DNA from: JACMLD01 sp044227095
GTDB lineage: Bacteria > Bacteroidota > Bacteroidia > Chitinophagales > Chitinophagaceae
Length of the DNA stretch: 64,000 nt
NCBI GenBank assembly: GCA_044227095.1
Contig: JBGAFV010000002.1
Span: 613,347 to 677,346, forward strand
Direction of reading: 5' to 3'
Position 1 is the first letter of the stretch. Each line of letters opens with the position of its first letter. A program made the position numbers and the translations under genes. The notes under the pieces are model-generated. The model saw only the letters and a program-made list of their open reading frames with translations. It was not told the DNA's origin and did no database searches. Shown here piece after piece: positions 17,572 to 26,720 of this stretch.

Positions 17572-18710
17572 TACTTTTTAAGTTTGTATACTTCCGATCC
17601 CGCCAGCAGAAAACATCCCAAACCGTAATCTTCAAAATCTGGTTTGCTTGTATAAGTAACAGGCTGGCCATCCTTTGGTTCTTTACCAGTTCCCTGTACA
17701 TAACCCAATACACCATCTTCATGCACACAGTCTTTTGCCATTGCATTCCATGCTTTTATTACTGCAGGCAGGTATTCCTTTTTGTTAAGGTAACCATTAT
17801 TTATTCCCCATGCCATTCCGTATGCAAATAAACCTGTGCCGGTTAATTCTTTTCCGCCATAATGTGTAGCGTCACGCAAGCTTACATTCCAGAAACCATC
17901 TGCTCGTTGTAATGGAAGCAATGCTTTCACCATGTCTTTGTAATCCTGCATGTATTCATTATAGTAAGGATTGTTTTTTGGCAGCAACGCAAGCGTACGC
18001 ACCAATGCAGCCAGCACCCATCCATTGCCACGGCTCCAGTAACAGCCTTCGCCATTGGGTTCTTTGTAAGGCGCTACAAAATCTTTATCACGCCACCACA
18101 AATGATCAGCAACATTGTACAAACCATTGCCACCATGTTTGTATTTTGTAAATGCATACATTTCATACATTCGCCTGAAATAATTGGTATCGTTATATAC
18201 CACACCAAGCCTTGCATATACCGGCATAGCCATTTGTATGGCATCAACCCAACTCCAGTCGTCCACTTTATCTGTGGCAATCATATTATCAATGCAGGTT
18301 TTAATATCCCTGATGCGTTCTTCTTTTTTATCTATCAAATACAAATCAATATAAGTTTGACCACAGCACTGGTTATCGGCATTTCTTACTTTAACGCCGC
18401 CATTCAATCCCCATTGGTGTTTTTCTCCCCACTGCACGGCATAATCATAATACTCACTCTTCTTATCAATACTATAAAGTGCCATTAGCCCTTCGTAATA
18501 AACAGCCCTTGTCCAGATATTGCTTGGCCGCTCTTTATTGGTGATGATTGTTTTACCTGCATCGGGCCATGTACGCATAAAGTAAGCGTTGGCCAATTGC
18601 ATTTTCTTCAGCACTTCTTTTTTATTAGGCAATCCTTGTGCAGCTACAGTTAGTTGCGTTATTGCAATGCAACAAAACAATACCATTGATCGATTTTTCA
18701 TTCCTTTCAT
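17571..18710 (-). CDS. GH105 unsaturated uronyl hydrolase (YteR/YesR-like)
   Basis: Hydrolyses the unsaturated uronic acid left at the non-reducing end by a polysaccharide lyase. Signal peptide at about residues 1-25. The (alpha/alpha)6 barrel shows the family landmarks WTRAVYYEGLMALY, ADNQCCGQTYIDLY (Asp112 and Asp122 are the likely functional acids), WCWVDAIQM-like WSWVDAIQMAMP, YWSRGNGWVLAAL and the C-terminal GLGCFLLAGSEVYKL. At 379 residues it is full length. It is coupled to CE15 by a TAATG overlap and lies 27 bp after the DUF1080 fusion. Substrate is probably unsaturated galacturonyl-rhamnose, judged from the GH106 and GH28 neighbours. Confidence 0.9.
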   Translation of the reverse strand: MKGMKNRSMVLFCCIAITQLTVAAQGLPNKKEVLKKMQLANAYFMRTWPDAGKTIITNKERPSNIWTRAVYYEGLMALYSIDKKSEYYDYAVQWGEKHQWGLNGGVKVRNADNQCCGQTYIDLYLIDKKEERIRDIKTCIDNMIATDKVDDWSWVDAIQMAMPVYARLGVVYNDTNYFRRMYEMYAFTKYKHGGNGLYNVADHLWWRDKDFVAPYKEPNGEGCYWSRGNGWVLAALVRTLALLPKNNPYYNEYMQDYKDMVKALLPLQRADGFWNVSLRDATHYGGKELTGTGLFAYGMAWGINNGYLNKKEYLPAVIKAWNAMAKDCVHEDGVLGYVQGTGKEPKDGQPVTYTSKPDFEDYGLGCFLLAGSEVYKLKK

Positions 18711-18737
18711 TTTAAAAAATATATTTTCTATACATAA

Positions 18738-20306
18738 TTACAGCTTCCTGATCTTTACATCTTTGTACCATACTTCCGAGTACTCTGACTGTAGTAATAT
18801 TCTTCCCTCTTTTACACTTGCGTCTTTTCCAAAATTTACTACTACACCATTTACAATATGCACACATATGCCGTTGTAAGAAATAATTTCAACAGTGTTC
18901 CATTCTCCATTGGGCTTCTCACCATCTTTTTTCTTAACTACCTGTGTATGCGCTGAGGGTTTGTTAATTTTTCCATCCACATTAATTGTACTGAAGCCAA
19001 GTAACCAAAAATCGCCAACATCACCTTCCTGCACCTGGCATTCTATTGATACCGGCCATATAGAATCAGGCTCATTCACCGGTATATTGTAACAAATTCC
19101 TGCGTCTCGTTTTGCATTTTCACGTGGCGGCCATTTTTTTTCGCCCCACTTAAATGATGTGGTTAAATGATAATTATGATAAGCATTATTTGTAATAGCA
19201 TAACCAAGATCTTTTCCATTTACATGCAAGGCACCATCTTCTATGCTAAAATTATTTTCAGGATCAACATTGCTTCCTTTGTCTTTTATAAAAGTATGCC
19301 AACCATTTAAATTTTTGCCATTAAAAACAGGCGTAAATAAATCCGTAGTGACAGGTTTGACATTCTTAACAATAAAAACATAATCATTATAGTCACCATT
19401 TTTTGCTTCTTCAAAACAAAGCAGGTAAGTATACTTTACCAGTTCACCTCTCCTGTCTTTTACGGGGTAAATTCTTATTGCACGAACAGCATTATCAGGA
19501 TGAAGCAGCATGTTCCATACATCTTCAGAATAAGCGCTGTGCGTTGGACCGGTTGCATAAAAACCAAAATCCTGATTACCGGGATCAAATGAACTGCTGC
19601 CAGATGCTATTGCAGGAAACAATGATTGGTGTTCCGGATATTTACCTGCTTTGGATAAAACACCTGCTTGCTTTTTTTCCGGGCCATTACTTGTATTTGT
19701 ATAATAACCAAAAGGTAATTCAAAGTCTGGCGAATATCTTGCTACAGGCTGCATTTCTACTTTACCATTTCCTGCTTTATGAAAAAGAGTAAAAGGTATT
19801 TCATCACCCTGCAATTCTGGTCTGCTATGATTTGCCAGTGAAGTCCACCCAACATTTATAGCATACCCCAATGCTTTGGTAACTACAGCAAGTGCGGGTT
19901 CATTTTCACCTTCAAGACCATTTGTGCTAAGACCAGTTAAATTTATTTTTATCATTTTGCCTTCAGCATTTTTAATAACCAAGGTTGCCTTTGCAATGCC
20001 AATAAAACTTTCTGAAGGATGAAAGACAATTGACATCTTTTGATCTTTTCCTGCAATTGCATTTTGTAAATCATATTTAAAGCTGGAAGAATCCCCACTC
20101 TCCCATTGTATATTTTTTGCTGAAAACTTTATATGAAAGGATGTAGTAACAGGCTTACTTGCTGTACCTTTTATTGCTGAAAAAATGTATTCGTTTGCAG
20201 GCTTACTATTTAAGCTTTGAGCAAGTGCCGATATACTGCTACAGAAAATACCGAGAATAATAAAAACGCAATTTGCATTTTTATTGATTTTTTTTAGATG
20301 GCGCAT
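18738..20306 (-). CDS. secreted DUF1080 (3-keto-disaccharide hydrolase-type) protein with N-terminal Ig-like and DUF4114-like regions
   Basis: Three-part exported protein. A signal runs to about residue 29 (ISALAQS). Residues about 35-130 look like an ASH/Ig-like domain (IVFHPSESFIGIAKATLVIK). Residues about 130-330 contain FGFYATGPTHSAYSEDVW and NGDYNDYVFIVKNV, the D-Y-N-D pattern typical of DUF4114. The C-terminal part (about 335-522) is the beta-jelly-roll DUF1080 domain (FTPVFNGKNLNGWH; RDAGICYNIP; LLQSEYSEVWYKDVKIRKL). Some DUF1080 proteins hydrolyse 3-keto-glucosides; the role here is unproved. It lies 51 bp after a GH43-like gene and 27 bp before GH105, within the SusCD operon direction. 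Confidence 0.78.
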   Translation of the reverse strand: MRHLKKINKNANCVFIILGIFCSSISALAQSLNSKPANEYIFSAIKGTASKPVTTSFHIKFSAKNIQWESGDSSSFKYDLQNAIAGKDQKMSIVFHPSESFIGIAKATLVIKNAEGKMIKINLTGLSTNGLEGENEPALAVVTKALGYAINVGWTSLANHSRPELQGDEIPFTLFHKAGNGKVEMQPVARYSPDFELPFGYYTNTSNGPEKKQAGVLSKAGKYPEHQSLFPAIASGSSSFDPGNQDFGFYATGPTHSAYSEDVWNMLLHPDNAVRAIRIYPVKDRRGELVKYTYLLCFEEAKNGDYNDYVFIVKNVKPVTTDLFTPVFNGKNLNGWHTFIKDKGSNVDPENNFSIEDGALHVNGKDLGYAITNNAYHNYHLTTSFKWGEKKWPPRENAKRDAGICYNIPVNEPDSIWPVSIECQVQEGDVGDFWLLGFSTINVDGKINKPSAHTQVVKKKDGEKPNGEWNTVEIISYNGICVHIVNGVVVNFGKDASVKEGRILLQSEYSEVWYKDVKIRKL

Positions 20307-20357
20307 TCGTTAGTATTTAAAATTGATCTATACAATCAATCTTTTAAAGAAAATAAA

Positions 20358-21419
20358 TTACTCTATCTTAAAAATAAAAGAAGACGATGTCATATATTTT
20401 CCGCCCTGCGATGCTGTAAATAAATAAGCCGGTTTACCATTTCTAAGAAGCAGTTGCGGCCTTTCAAATCGTCCGTATTTTTTTAGATGTGGTGGCGCCG
20501 GTGGTTGCGTTATGTATTTGTCTGCTCCGTAATAAGCAATTTTTGGAAGGCTCCAGTGAATACCATCTTTAGTTTCCATCAATATACCATCTTCATGATT
20601 GTAAAAACCCATGTCCCTTGCAATCATCTTAAACTTTTTCTTTTCCATCCATACAAATGCATCTTCAAACTGTTTGTTGTTGCCGCCCCCTGAAAAATCA
20701 ATCACCGGGTTTTTATCGTATTTAATATATGGGCCTTCCAGTTTTTCTGCAATTGCCAAACCATATTTGCGGTTGCCTTTTATTAATGGATCTGTTGAGG
20801 TTTCATAATCTTTTGTATTCCACGATTTATAATACAACCAGTATTGCCCGTTGGGATGTTTTATAAATGCGGGATTAGTTGTACAGTGATCGTCCCATGC
20901 ACCAGCCTCCCCTGCTTCAAGCAAAGGTTTATCAGGCCTTTTCCACGGACCGTTTAAAGATGGCGCAGTTGCAAGACCAATACGTTTTGTATTTGTTTTA
21001 CCATTGCTATTGCCCATATAAAAAAGACAATACTGATCGTCTACTTTTTTTATTAGCGGATTATGACAAGTTGTCGAATCAAAATAATCAGGCCTTGGCG
21101 CAAAAATTGTTTCCACAAATTCAAAAGGATCTTCCGGTGAATTAGAAACAGCATGTGCTATTTCACTTCCTTTTATCCATCCGCCCATTCCTCTTTTGGC
21201 ATCCCAACGTGAAAAGAATACATGCAGCTTGCCATTATCATCTTCTATCGGGCTATTGCACCACACATAATAGCCTTCCATTTCCAATGCCCTGCCTATT
21301 GGCTTCAGGTGTCTTGCAAAATCTGCTTCATTAGAAAAAAAAGAGCCTGCAGCCAGTGAAGGCATACAGGCTCCTGCAGATAAGAATGAAATGGTGCTGA
21401 TAAAATCTTTCCTGTTCAT
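20358..21419 (-). CDS. GH43-like five-bladed beta-propeller glycosidase
   Basis: Probable exo-glycosidase. The open frame extends to 21467 into the susD gene, but ATG at 21419 (MNRKDFISTISFLSAG) gives a signal-like N-terminus and a 7-bp gap after the susD stop, so I take that. Repeated propeller-blade motifs are seen: GKLHVFFSRWDAK, TCHNPLIKKVDDQYCLFYMG, DDHCTTNPAFIKHPNGQYWLYYK, QFEDAFVWMEKKKFKMIARD and FERPQLLLRNGKPAYLF. The acidic residues in these blades fit GH43/GH32-clan catalysis, but the clean GH43 triad is not obvious and the subfamily cannot be named; arabinosidase, xylosidase or galactosidase are possible. It is third in the susC-susD operon. Confidence 0.72.
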   Translation of the reverse strand: MNRKDFISTISFLSAGACMPSLAAGSFFSNEADFARHLKPIGRALEMEGYYVWCNSPIEDDNGKLHVFFSRWDAKRGMGGWIKGSEIAHAVSNSPEDPFEFVETIFAPRPDYFDSTTCHNPLIKKVDDQYCLFYMGNSNGKTNTKRIGLATAPSLNGPWKRPDKPLLEAGEAGAWDDHCTTNPAFIKHPNGQYWLYYKSWNTKDYETSTDPLIKGNRKYGLAIAEKLEGPYIKYDKNPVIDFSGGGNNKQFEDAFVWMEKKKFKMIARDMGFYNHEDGILMETKDGIHWSLPKIAYYGADKYITQPPAPPHLKKYGRFERPQLLLRNGKPAYLFTASQGGKYMTSSSFIFKIE

Positions 21420-21426
21420 TACAATA

Positions 21427-22968
21427 TTAATACCCGGCATTTTGGCCATACAGCCCGGGTGCTGCATCCTGCTGCGATTGCGGAACAGGATAAATAATAT
21501 AATTGGCTGTAACCTGGTTCATTTTATGCAATGCAGCATCTTCAACAGCTATCCATGCATTCATTATAGTGATGAGGTTACCGCTCCTTTGCAAATCAAA
21601 CCAACGTGTACCTTCAGAAGCAAATTCCCTTCTGCGTTCATCCAGCAACTGATCTAAAGTTACATTGGTTACTGGTGCCAAACCTGCTCTTGCCCTTACC
21701 TGGTTTACTACTGCATCAACATCTGTTGCAGTTGAACCTGGAGCGCCACGCAATACGCATTCTGCTTTCAGCATAAGAATATCAGTATAGCGCACAGCAA
21801 TGAAATTGATAGGCCAGTCAAAACGACTGGTGGGTATTTTCGTAGTATCAAGATATTTCCTGAAAAAAGGATGAGAATCGGGTGCACCGCTGTATACAAA
21901 TGTTGTGGTGTGAATAGTGGGAGATTTACGTGTATCTGCTGCTGTATAAGTGTTCACTAAATTGGTTGATACAGCAGGAAAACCCAACGCACCATTTGCA
22001 GGTGTGTTACCCGCAGGTAATGAATTGAAATAACTTTGCGGAACCAATTGCCATGGAAACGTTGCACCCAAAACAGGGCTTTGGCCTGTAAGGTACATTA
22101 CATTAAACACTGCTTCTTTATTAGTTGACGGATTCTGGTTAGTGTAAGAAAAAATGCTAGTATAGCTGGGGTTAAACGCAAAGCCGCCATTGCTAATAAT
22201 ATCCTGCAATAAAGGCAATGCAAGCGACCATTCGCTCAAACCAAGTCCCGGCCCTTCTATTCCATAAGTAGCACCAGAACGTGCCATGTACACTTCGGCA
22301 AGAATAGCTTCAGCAGCATACTTGGTGGCACGGCCTACATCTGTTGCAGTGTAGTTAGGAAAAGTACCGCTATAATTGGCAGGCAGGTTAGCAATAGCAA
22401 ACTGCAGATCTGCAATAATGAGTTTGTATACATCTGCCACAGAACTTCTCTTAATAGTATTGGCTTCATCTGCTGCCACAGGATGATCAATAACAGGAAG
22501 TTTGCCATAATACCTTACCAAATCAAAATAATAAAACGCACGAAGAAATTTTGCTTCCGCTGTTAACCTTGTTGCAAGTGCAGCAGAACCAACATACGAT
22601 CCGTTTTTTGCTATTTGATCAAGTACTGTATTGGCTTTAAAGATTCCGTTGAAATTTGCATTCCATGCTTCTTCTACATAAGTATTAGAAGCAATACCCG
22701 GAGAGAAATTATTGATGGGATCCGGGTCTCGGCCTACATCATTGGAAGGATAAATATTATCAGATCTTACCTCTGATAAAAAAAGTAAACGATCCGGATA
22801 ACCCCTCAATGAATTATACGCTGCAGTTACTGCCTGTAAAAAATCGCTTGGTTGCTTATAGAATGTAGCGGTTGTTGCGGTTGAAATAGGCACCTGCTCC
22901 AAATCTTTCTTGCAAGATGTACCTGCTATTGCCGCAACTATAATCAGTATAAAATATTTCTTTTTCAT
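21427..22968 (-). CDS. SusD/RagB family glycan-binding lipoprotein
   Basis: Surface lipoprotein that captures oligosaccharides and acts as the lid of the SusC channel. The signal peptide ends in a lipobox with Cys19 (AIAGTSCKKD). The RagB/SusD N-terminal domain runs from about 25, with helical TPR-like segments (AKFLRAFYYFDLVRYYGKLP at about 136-155), and the C-terminal domain includes the typical NFIAVRYTDILMLKAEC and LLDERRREFASEGTRWFDL. It ends with the expected YPVPQ region. The gene follows susC by 18 bp. Ligand is not readable from sequence; neighbours suggest pectic oligosaccharides. Confidence 0.96.
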   Translation of the reverse strand: MKKKYFILIIVAAIAGTSCKKDLEQVPISTATTATFYKQPSDFLQAVTAAYNSLRGYPDRLLFLSEVRSDNIYPSNDVGRDPDPINNFSPGIASNTYVEEAWNANFNGIFKANTVLDQIAKNGSYVGSAALATRLTAEAKFLRAFYYFDLVRYYGKLPVIDHPVAADEANTIKRSSVADVYKLIIADLQFAIANLPANYSGTFPNYTATDVGRATKYAAEAILAEVYMARSGATYGIEGPGLGLSEWSLALPLLQDIISNGGFAFNPSYTSIFSYTNQNPSTNKEAVFNVMYLTGQSPVLGATFPWQLVPQSYFNSLPAGNTPANGALGFPAVSTNLVNTYTAADTRKSPTIHTTTFVYSGAPDSHPFFRKYLDTTKIPTSRFDWPINFIAVRYTDILMLKAECVLRGAPGSTATDVDAVVNQVRARAGLAPVTNVTLDQLLDERRREFASEGTRWFDLQRSGNLITIMNAWIAVEDAALHKMNQVTANYIIYPVPQSQQDAAPGLYGQNAGY

Positions 22969-22986
22969 TTTCTTGTGTTTGGATAA

Positions 22987-25900
22987 TTAAAATGTAATGT
23001 TTAAACCGAATATCAGTGATTTTGCAAGCGGCAAAGCACCATAATCGCCTGCTTCAGGATAAGCACTGTTGGAACTTACCGCTGTGTTTAATGCTTCGGG
23101 GTTTAAACCATTATAATATTTATCATGCCCAAAAAAGTTTTCCAGTGTGAAGTAAAGTCTTGCTCCCTGTATAAAATTCTTTTTGAAAACACTTTTTAGG
23201 TTATAGCCAAGCGTTATATTTCTTACACGGATATAATCTGAAGAATACAACCAGTCTGTTGCAGCTGTAATGGGATTGTTATAGGTTGAATATGTTTTTC
23301 CAAATCTTCCTTCACCCTGGTCTGTTGGTGATTTCCACCTGTTTTCAAAAGAAGCAGGGTGATTATCTGATCTGCCTTGTCCGGGACGAGTAATAGCCCT
23401 TCCTAATTGTGAATAGATAGAACCACCGGTCTGCCCCTGTATTAGCACACTCAAATCAAATGCGCCGTAACGGAAATTATTGGTGATGCCATAAATGTAG
23501 TTTGGATTAGGATGACCAACAATCTGCTTGTCTGCTTCAGTGATTACACCATCGCCATTCAGATCTTGAAACTTAAAATCACCTGGTTGTTCTGTAGTGT
23601 ATTGAGGAACTTTCTTAGCTATATCGTCTGCTGTTAAGAAGCCGATTACTTTTAAAACGTAAATGCTGTTCAGTGGCTGTCCTACACGAAGAATCTGGTC
23701 AGACACAGTAAAACCATTGGGTATAATGATTTGCGTTTGACCCGGCGCAAGCTCCAGAATTTTATTTGTGTTATGTGCTATATTAATTGAAGTGCTCCAT
23801 TGAAATTTGCCTACAAGGTTGCGTGTAGTAATCTCCAATTCCTGGCCAATGTTTCGTACAGAGCCAATATTATTAAGATAAGTTTGAAAACCTGTTACTT
23901 CCGGCACCTGTACATTCAGCAACAAATCGGTATTCAGTTTATTATAGTAATCGAATGAACCGGTAATACGATTGTTGAATAATCCAAAATCGAAACCAAA
24001 ATCATAGGTCTGCGATTTTTCCCATTTCAAATTTGGATTAGCAAGTACGTTTGGCGCCTGGCCGATAGCCGCAGCCTGTGTAGTTCCAAAAATATAACCG
24101 GCAGAACCAACGGTAGCAATAGCTGCATAATCTGAACCGAGGTTATTATTTCCGTTTACACCAAAAGAAGCCCTTAATTTAAGATCGCTAAGTACAGGCA
24201 TTCCTTTCATAAAATTCTCTTCCGTAACAATCCACTTTAAAGACGCAGAAGGGAAAATACCAAATTGGTTATTGATGCCAAATCTTGAAGAACCGTCTCT
24301 GCGCAAACTGGCAGAAAGAAAATATTTGTCTTTGTACCCGTATAACAAACGGCTGAAATAAGAGATCAACACGTTTTGGGTTGATCCATTATTTATTGAC
24401 GTTGCGCTGTTGGCAGTAAGGGTTACTGCTGCAGCTGCATTTAAAGTTTGTATTGCTGCGCTGGTATAACCGCCGTTGGAAGACATAGCAACTCTGTCGA
24501 GCCGGTCAAAATTATACGCAAAGCCACCAAGCAGGTTCAGGCTGTGAACTTTATTGAATGTTTTGTTATACGTAAGTGTGTTTTCATTTACAAAAGTCTG
24601 CCTTCGGTAACTGCTGTATGAACCGGAAGTTGCGGCCAGCAGGTTATTAGACCCCGTAAATGTTCTTGCAGATTGTGTACCCGCTGTTACATAAGGCACA
24701 TAAGTTGTTGAGATGTTATCAGTATTATCAAGGTTTACAGAGCTCCTGAAATTTAAACCTTTAATGATTTGATAATCTCCATAAATAGTACCTAGTGTGC
24801 GGTAACGTTTTGTTGTGCCTTTGTTATACAACAATTTTGCATAGGGAGAATTAGTAGTACTGCTATATACATACTGTCCGTTGCTAAGTGCATTGGGAAA
24901 CAAACCCATTGTATCTTCCTGTACCGGGGCAAGACTTAGTGCCTGGTGAAAAATAGCATCCTTTCCATCTACACCAGGGTCTTGTGTAACTGAGTAAGTT
25001 GGCGAAATGTTCACACCAAACTTCAACGCTTTAGTAGCATTTACTTCGAGGTTTGCCCTTAGTGAATATGCTTTATACCCTACACCAATAACAAACCCAT
25101 CCTGGTTGGCATAGTTGCCCGATAAAAAATATTTAACCACATCTGTACCGCCGCTTGCAGAAACCTGGTAGTTCTGAATAGCGCCTTTGCGTTCTATAGC
25201 ATCCTGCCAGTCTATGTATGAAAGCCCTGGATGACCGGGCATTGTCCAGCGTGGATCAAGAATATAATTAGGATCGAATACGCCGCCGTTTTTTGCAAGG
25301 CGGGTAGCCCTGTCGTCGTTTGCAGTAGCGCCAGTTGATCCATACTTTGTTACATACTGTGCATTGATTACTTCGGTAGCATTTGAAATCCACTGATCAC
25401 CATTCATCATCTCCAGTTTTTTTGCTGCCTGGTTGTAACCACCATATATGTTAAAGCTAACTTTTGGTTTACCTGTTTGTCCGCGTTTGGTTGTAATGAT
25501 TACAACACCGTTTGATGCCCTCGATCCATAAATGGCAGCTGCTGCAGCGTCTTTTAATACTTGTATGGATTCTATATCATTTGGGTTGATGTTATCAAGC
25601 GGGTTGCCGGTTGCGAAAGAACCATTTGAAGTATTGCTTGAATTTACTGACAAAGGAAACCCATCAATAACATACAATGGTTCATTACCGCCACTGATAG
25701 ATCCAGAGCCGCGAATATTTATACTCAAACCCCTGCCTGGCACACCGGTAGTTGATTTTACTGTTACACCCGCCATTTGTCCTATGAGTGCCTGGTCTAT
25801 ACGTGCAACAGGACGTTCTTCCAGTTTTCTTGCATCAAAAGAAGAAACAGCACCGGTAACATTTTTTTTCTTTTGTGTACCATATCCTATCACCACTACA

Positions 25901-26214
25901 TCATCAAGCGTTTTATTTTCTTTCTGTAGCCGCACTATATTGTCAGACCCAATTGAAACAACCCTTGCACCATAGCCAACAGAACTTATTGTCAATTTGG
26001 ATTTTAATGAAGCTTGTGGAACCACTATAGAAAAACGGCCATTGTTATCGGTGCTTGTACCTTTGTCGGTTCCGTTAATAGATATTGTAGCATTGGGAAT
26101 GGCTTGTCCTGTAGAATCATCCAGTACCTGGCCCTTTATCTGCCGGTCCTGCGCAAATACACCGATTGAAAAAAGTAACGGTGTAATCAGCAATAAAAGA
26201 AAGTTTTTTTTCAT
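22987..26214 (-). CDS. SusC/RagA family TonB-dependent outer membrane transporter
   Basis: Outer-membrane importer of oligosaccharides powered by TonB. Domains in order: signal peptide (1-21), CarboxypepD_reg-like domain (about 25-105, IKGQVLDDSTGQAIPNATIS), TonB-box/plug start DDVVVIGYGTQKKKNVTGA, plug domain with PLYVIDGFP and AAIYGSRASNGVVIITTKRG (about 225-245), then the 22-strand barrel, ending in Phe (LNITF) as outer-membrane proteins do. Length 1075 is normal. No N-terminal STN signalling domain is present, so it is not an anti-sigma-linked transducer. A 506-bp upstream spacer marks it as the first gene of its operon. Confidence 0.97.
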   Translation of the reverse strand: MKKNFLLLLITPLLFSIGVFAQDRQIKGQVLDDSTGQAIPNATISINGTDKGTSTDNNGRFSIVVPQASLKSKLTISSVGYGARVVSIGSDNIVRLQKENKTLDDVVVIGYGTQKKKNVTGAVSSFDARKLEERPVARIDQALIGQMAGVTVKSTTGVPGRGLSINIRGSGSISGGNEPLYVIDGFPLSVNSSNTSNGSFATGNPLDNINPNDIESIQVLKDAAAAAIYGSRASNGVVIITTKRGQTGKPKVSFNIYGGYNQAAKKLEMMNGDQWISNATEVINAQYVTKYGSTGATANDDRATRLAKNGGVFDPNYILDPRWTMPGHPGLSYIDWQDAIERKGAIQNYQVSASGGTDVVKYFLSGNYANQDGFVIGVGYKAYSLRANLEVNATKALKFGVNISPTYSVTQDPGVDGKDAIFHQALSLAPVQEDTMGLFPNALSNGQYVYSSTTNSPYAKLLYNKGTTKRYRTLGTIYGDYQIIKGLNFRSSVNLDNTDNISTTYVPYVTAGTQSARTFTGSNNLLAATSGSYSSYRRQTFVNENTLTYNKTFNKVHSLNLLGGFAYNFDRLDRVAMSSNGGYTSAAIQTLNAAAAVTLTANSATSINNGSTQNVLISYFSRLLYGYKDKYFLSASLRRDGSSRFGINNQFGIFPSASLKWIVTEENFMKGMPVLSDLKLRASFGVNGNNNLGSDYAAIATVGSAGYIFGTTQAAAIGQAPNVLANPNLKWEKSQTYDFGFDFGLFNNRITGSFDYYNKLNTDLLLNVQVPEVTGFQTYLNNIGSVRNIGQELEITTRNLVGKFQWSTSINIAHNTNKILELAPGQTQIIIPNGFTVSDQILRVGQPLNSIYVLKVIGFLTADDIAKKVPQYTTEQPGDFKFQDLNGDGVITEADKQIVGHPNPNYIYGITNNFRYGAFDLSVLIQGQTGGSIYSQLGRAITRPGQGRSDNHPASFENRWKSPTDQGEGRFGKTYSTYNNPITAATDWLYSSDYIRVRNITLGYNLKSVFKKNFIQGARLYFTLENFFGHDKYYNGLNPEALNTAVSSNSAYPEAGDYGALPLAKSLIFGLNITF

Positions 26215-26720
26215 ATGCGTTGTTTTAGTCTAAAAAAAATTATAGAATTAATGGTTGCGCTGTATGCAAATTGCCTTGATCAGCTATCTGTTACAATGCT
26301 GGCATCAGCTGGTTTTACTAATGATAATTTGTATGGTAAACTTTGTGAAGTGCAGAATAATTTCAGCAAGCAATAAAGAAAATACTTTTTGCTATTAAGC
26401 ATGTATAAAATGTTCATCTGGCAATAAATTTTACAACCGAAGATTAAATGTAGAAAACAGCCAAACCACAGCCATCCCGTTCTATGCTGATACAATGCAA
26501 CTATTTACGCAATCGTTCCCGGAATTTTTTTAAGATTAAAAAAGTATTAGAAATAGAAAAAAAAGTATTCCTTAAAGCAGCATACCAAAATACACAAATG
26601 TTATAGCAGGTATTTTATAAAAAGATTGTTACAACAATAAAATAGTATCACTCAATATTAAAGAGTGTACACCAAATAAAACTGATAATAAGAGTGTTGT
26701 TTACGGAAGAGATATAATTG
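26215..26720. other. 506-bp spacer upstream of the susC operon
   Basis: No credible gene; a 71-codon minus-strand frame at 26280-26495 has no coding character. The region is strongly AT-rich and should hold the susC promoter and leader. A small hairpin (CACTC/GAGTG around an AT loop) lies near 26650. I did not find a clean TTTG/TAnnTTTG pair. Confidence 0.4.

Noticed and set aside
26280..26495. 71-codon minus-strand frame upstream of susC
   Set aside because: Odd Cys/Trp/Tyr-rich composition, no start signal or known domain, and it lies in a probable promoter/leader region.
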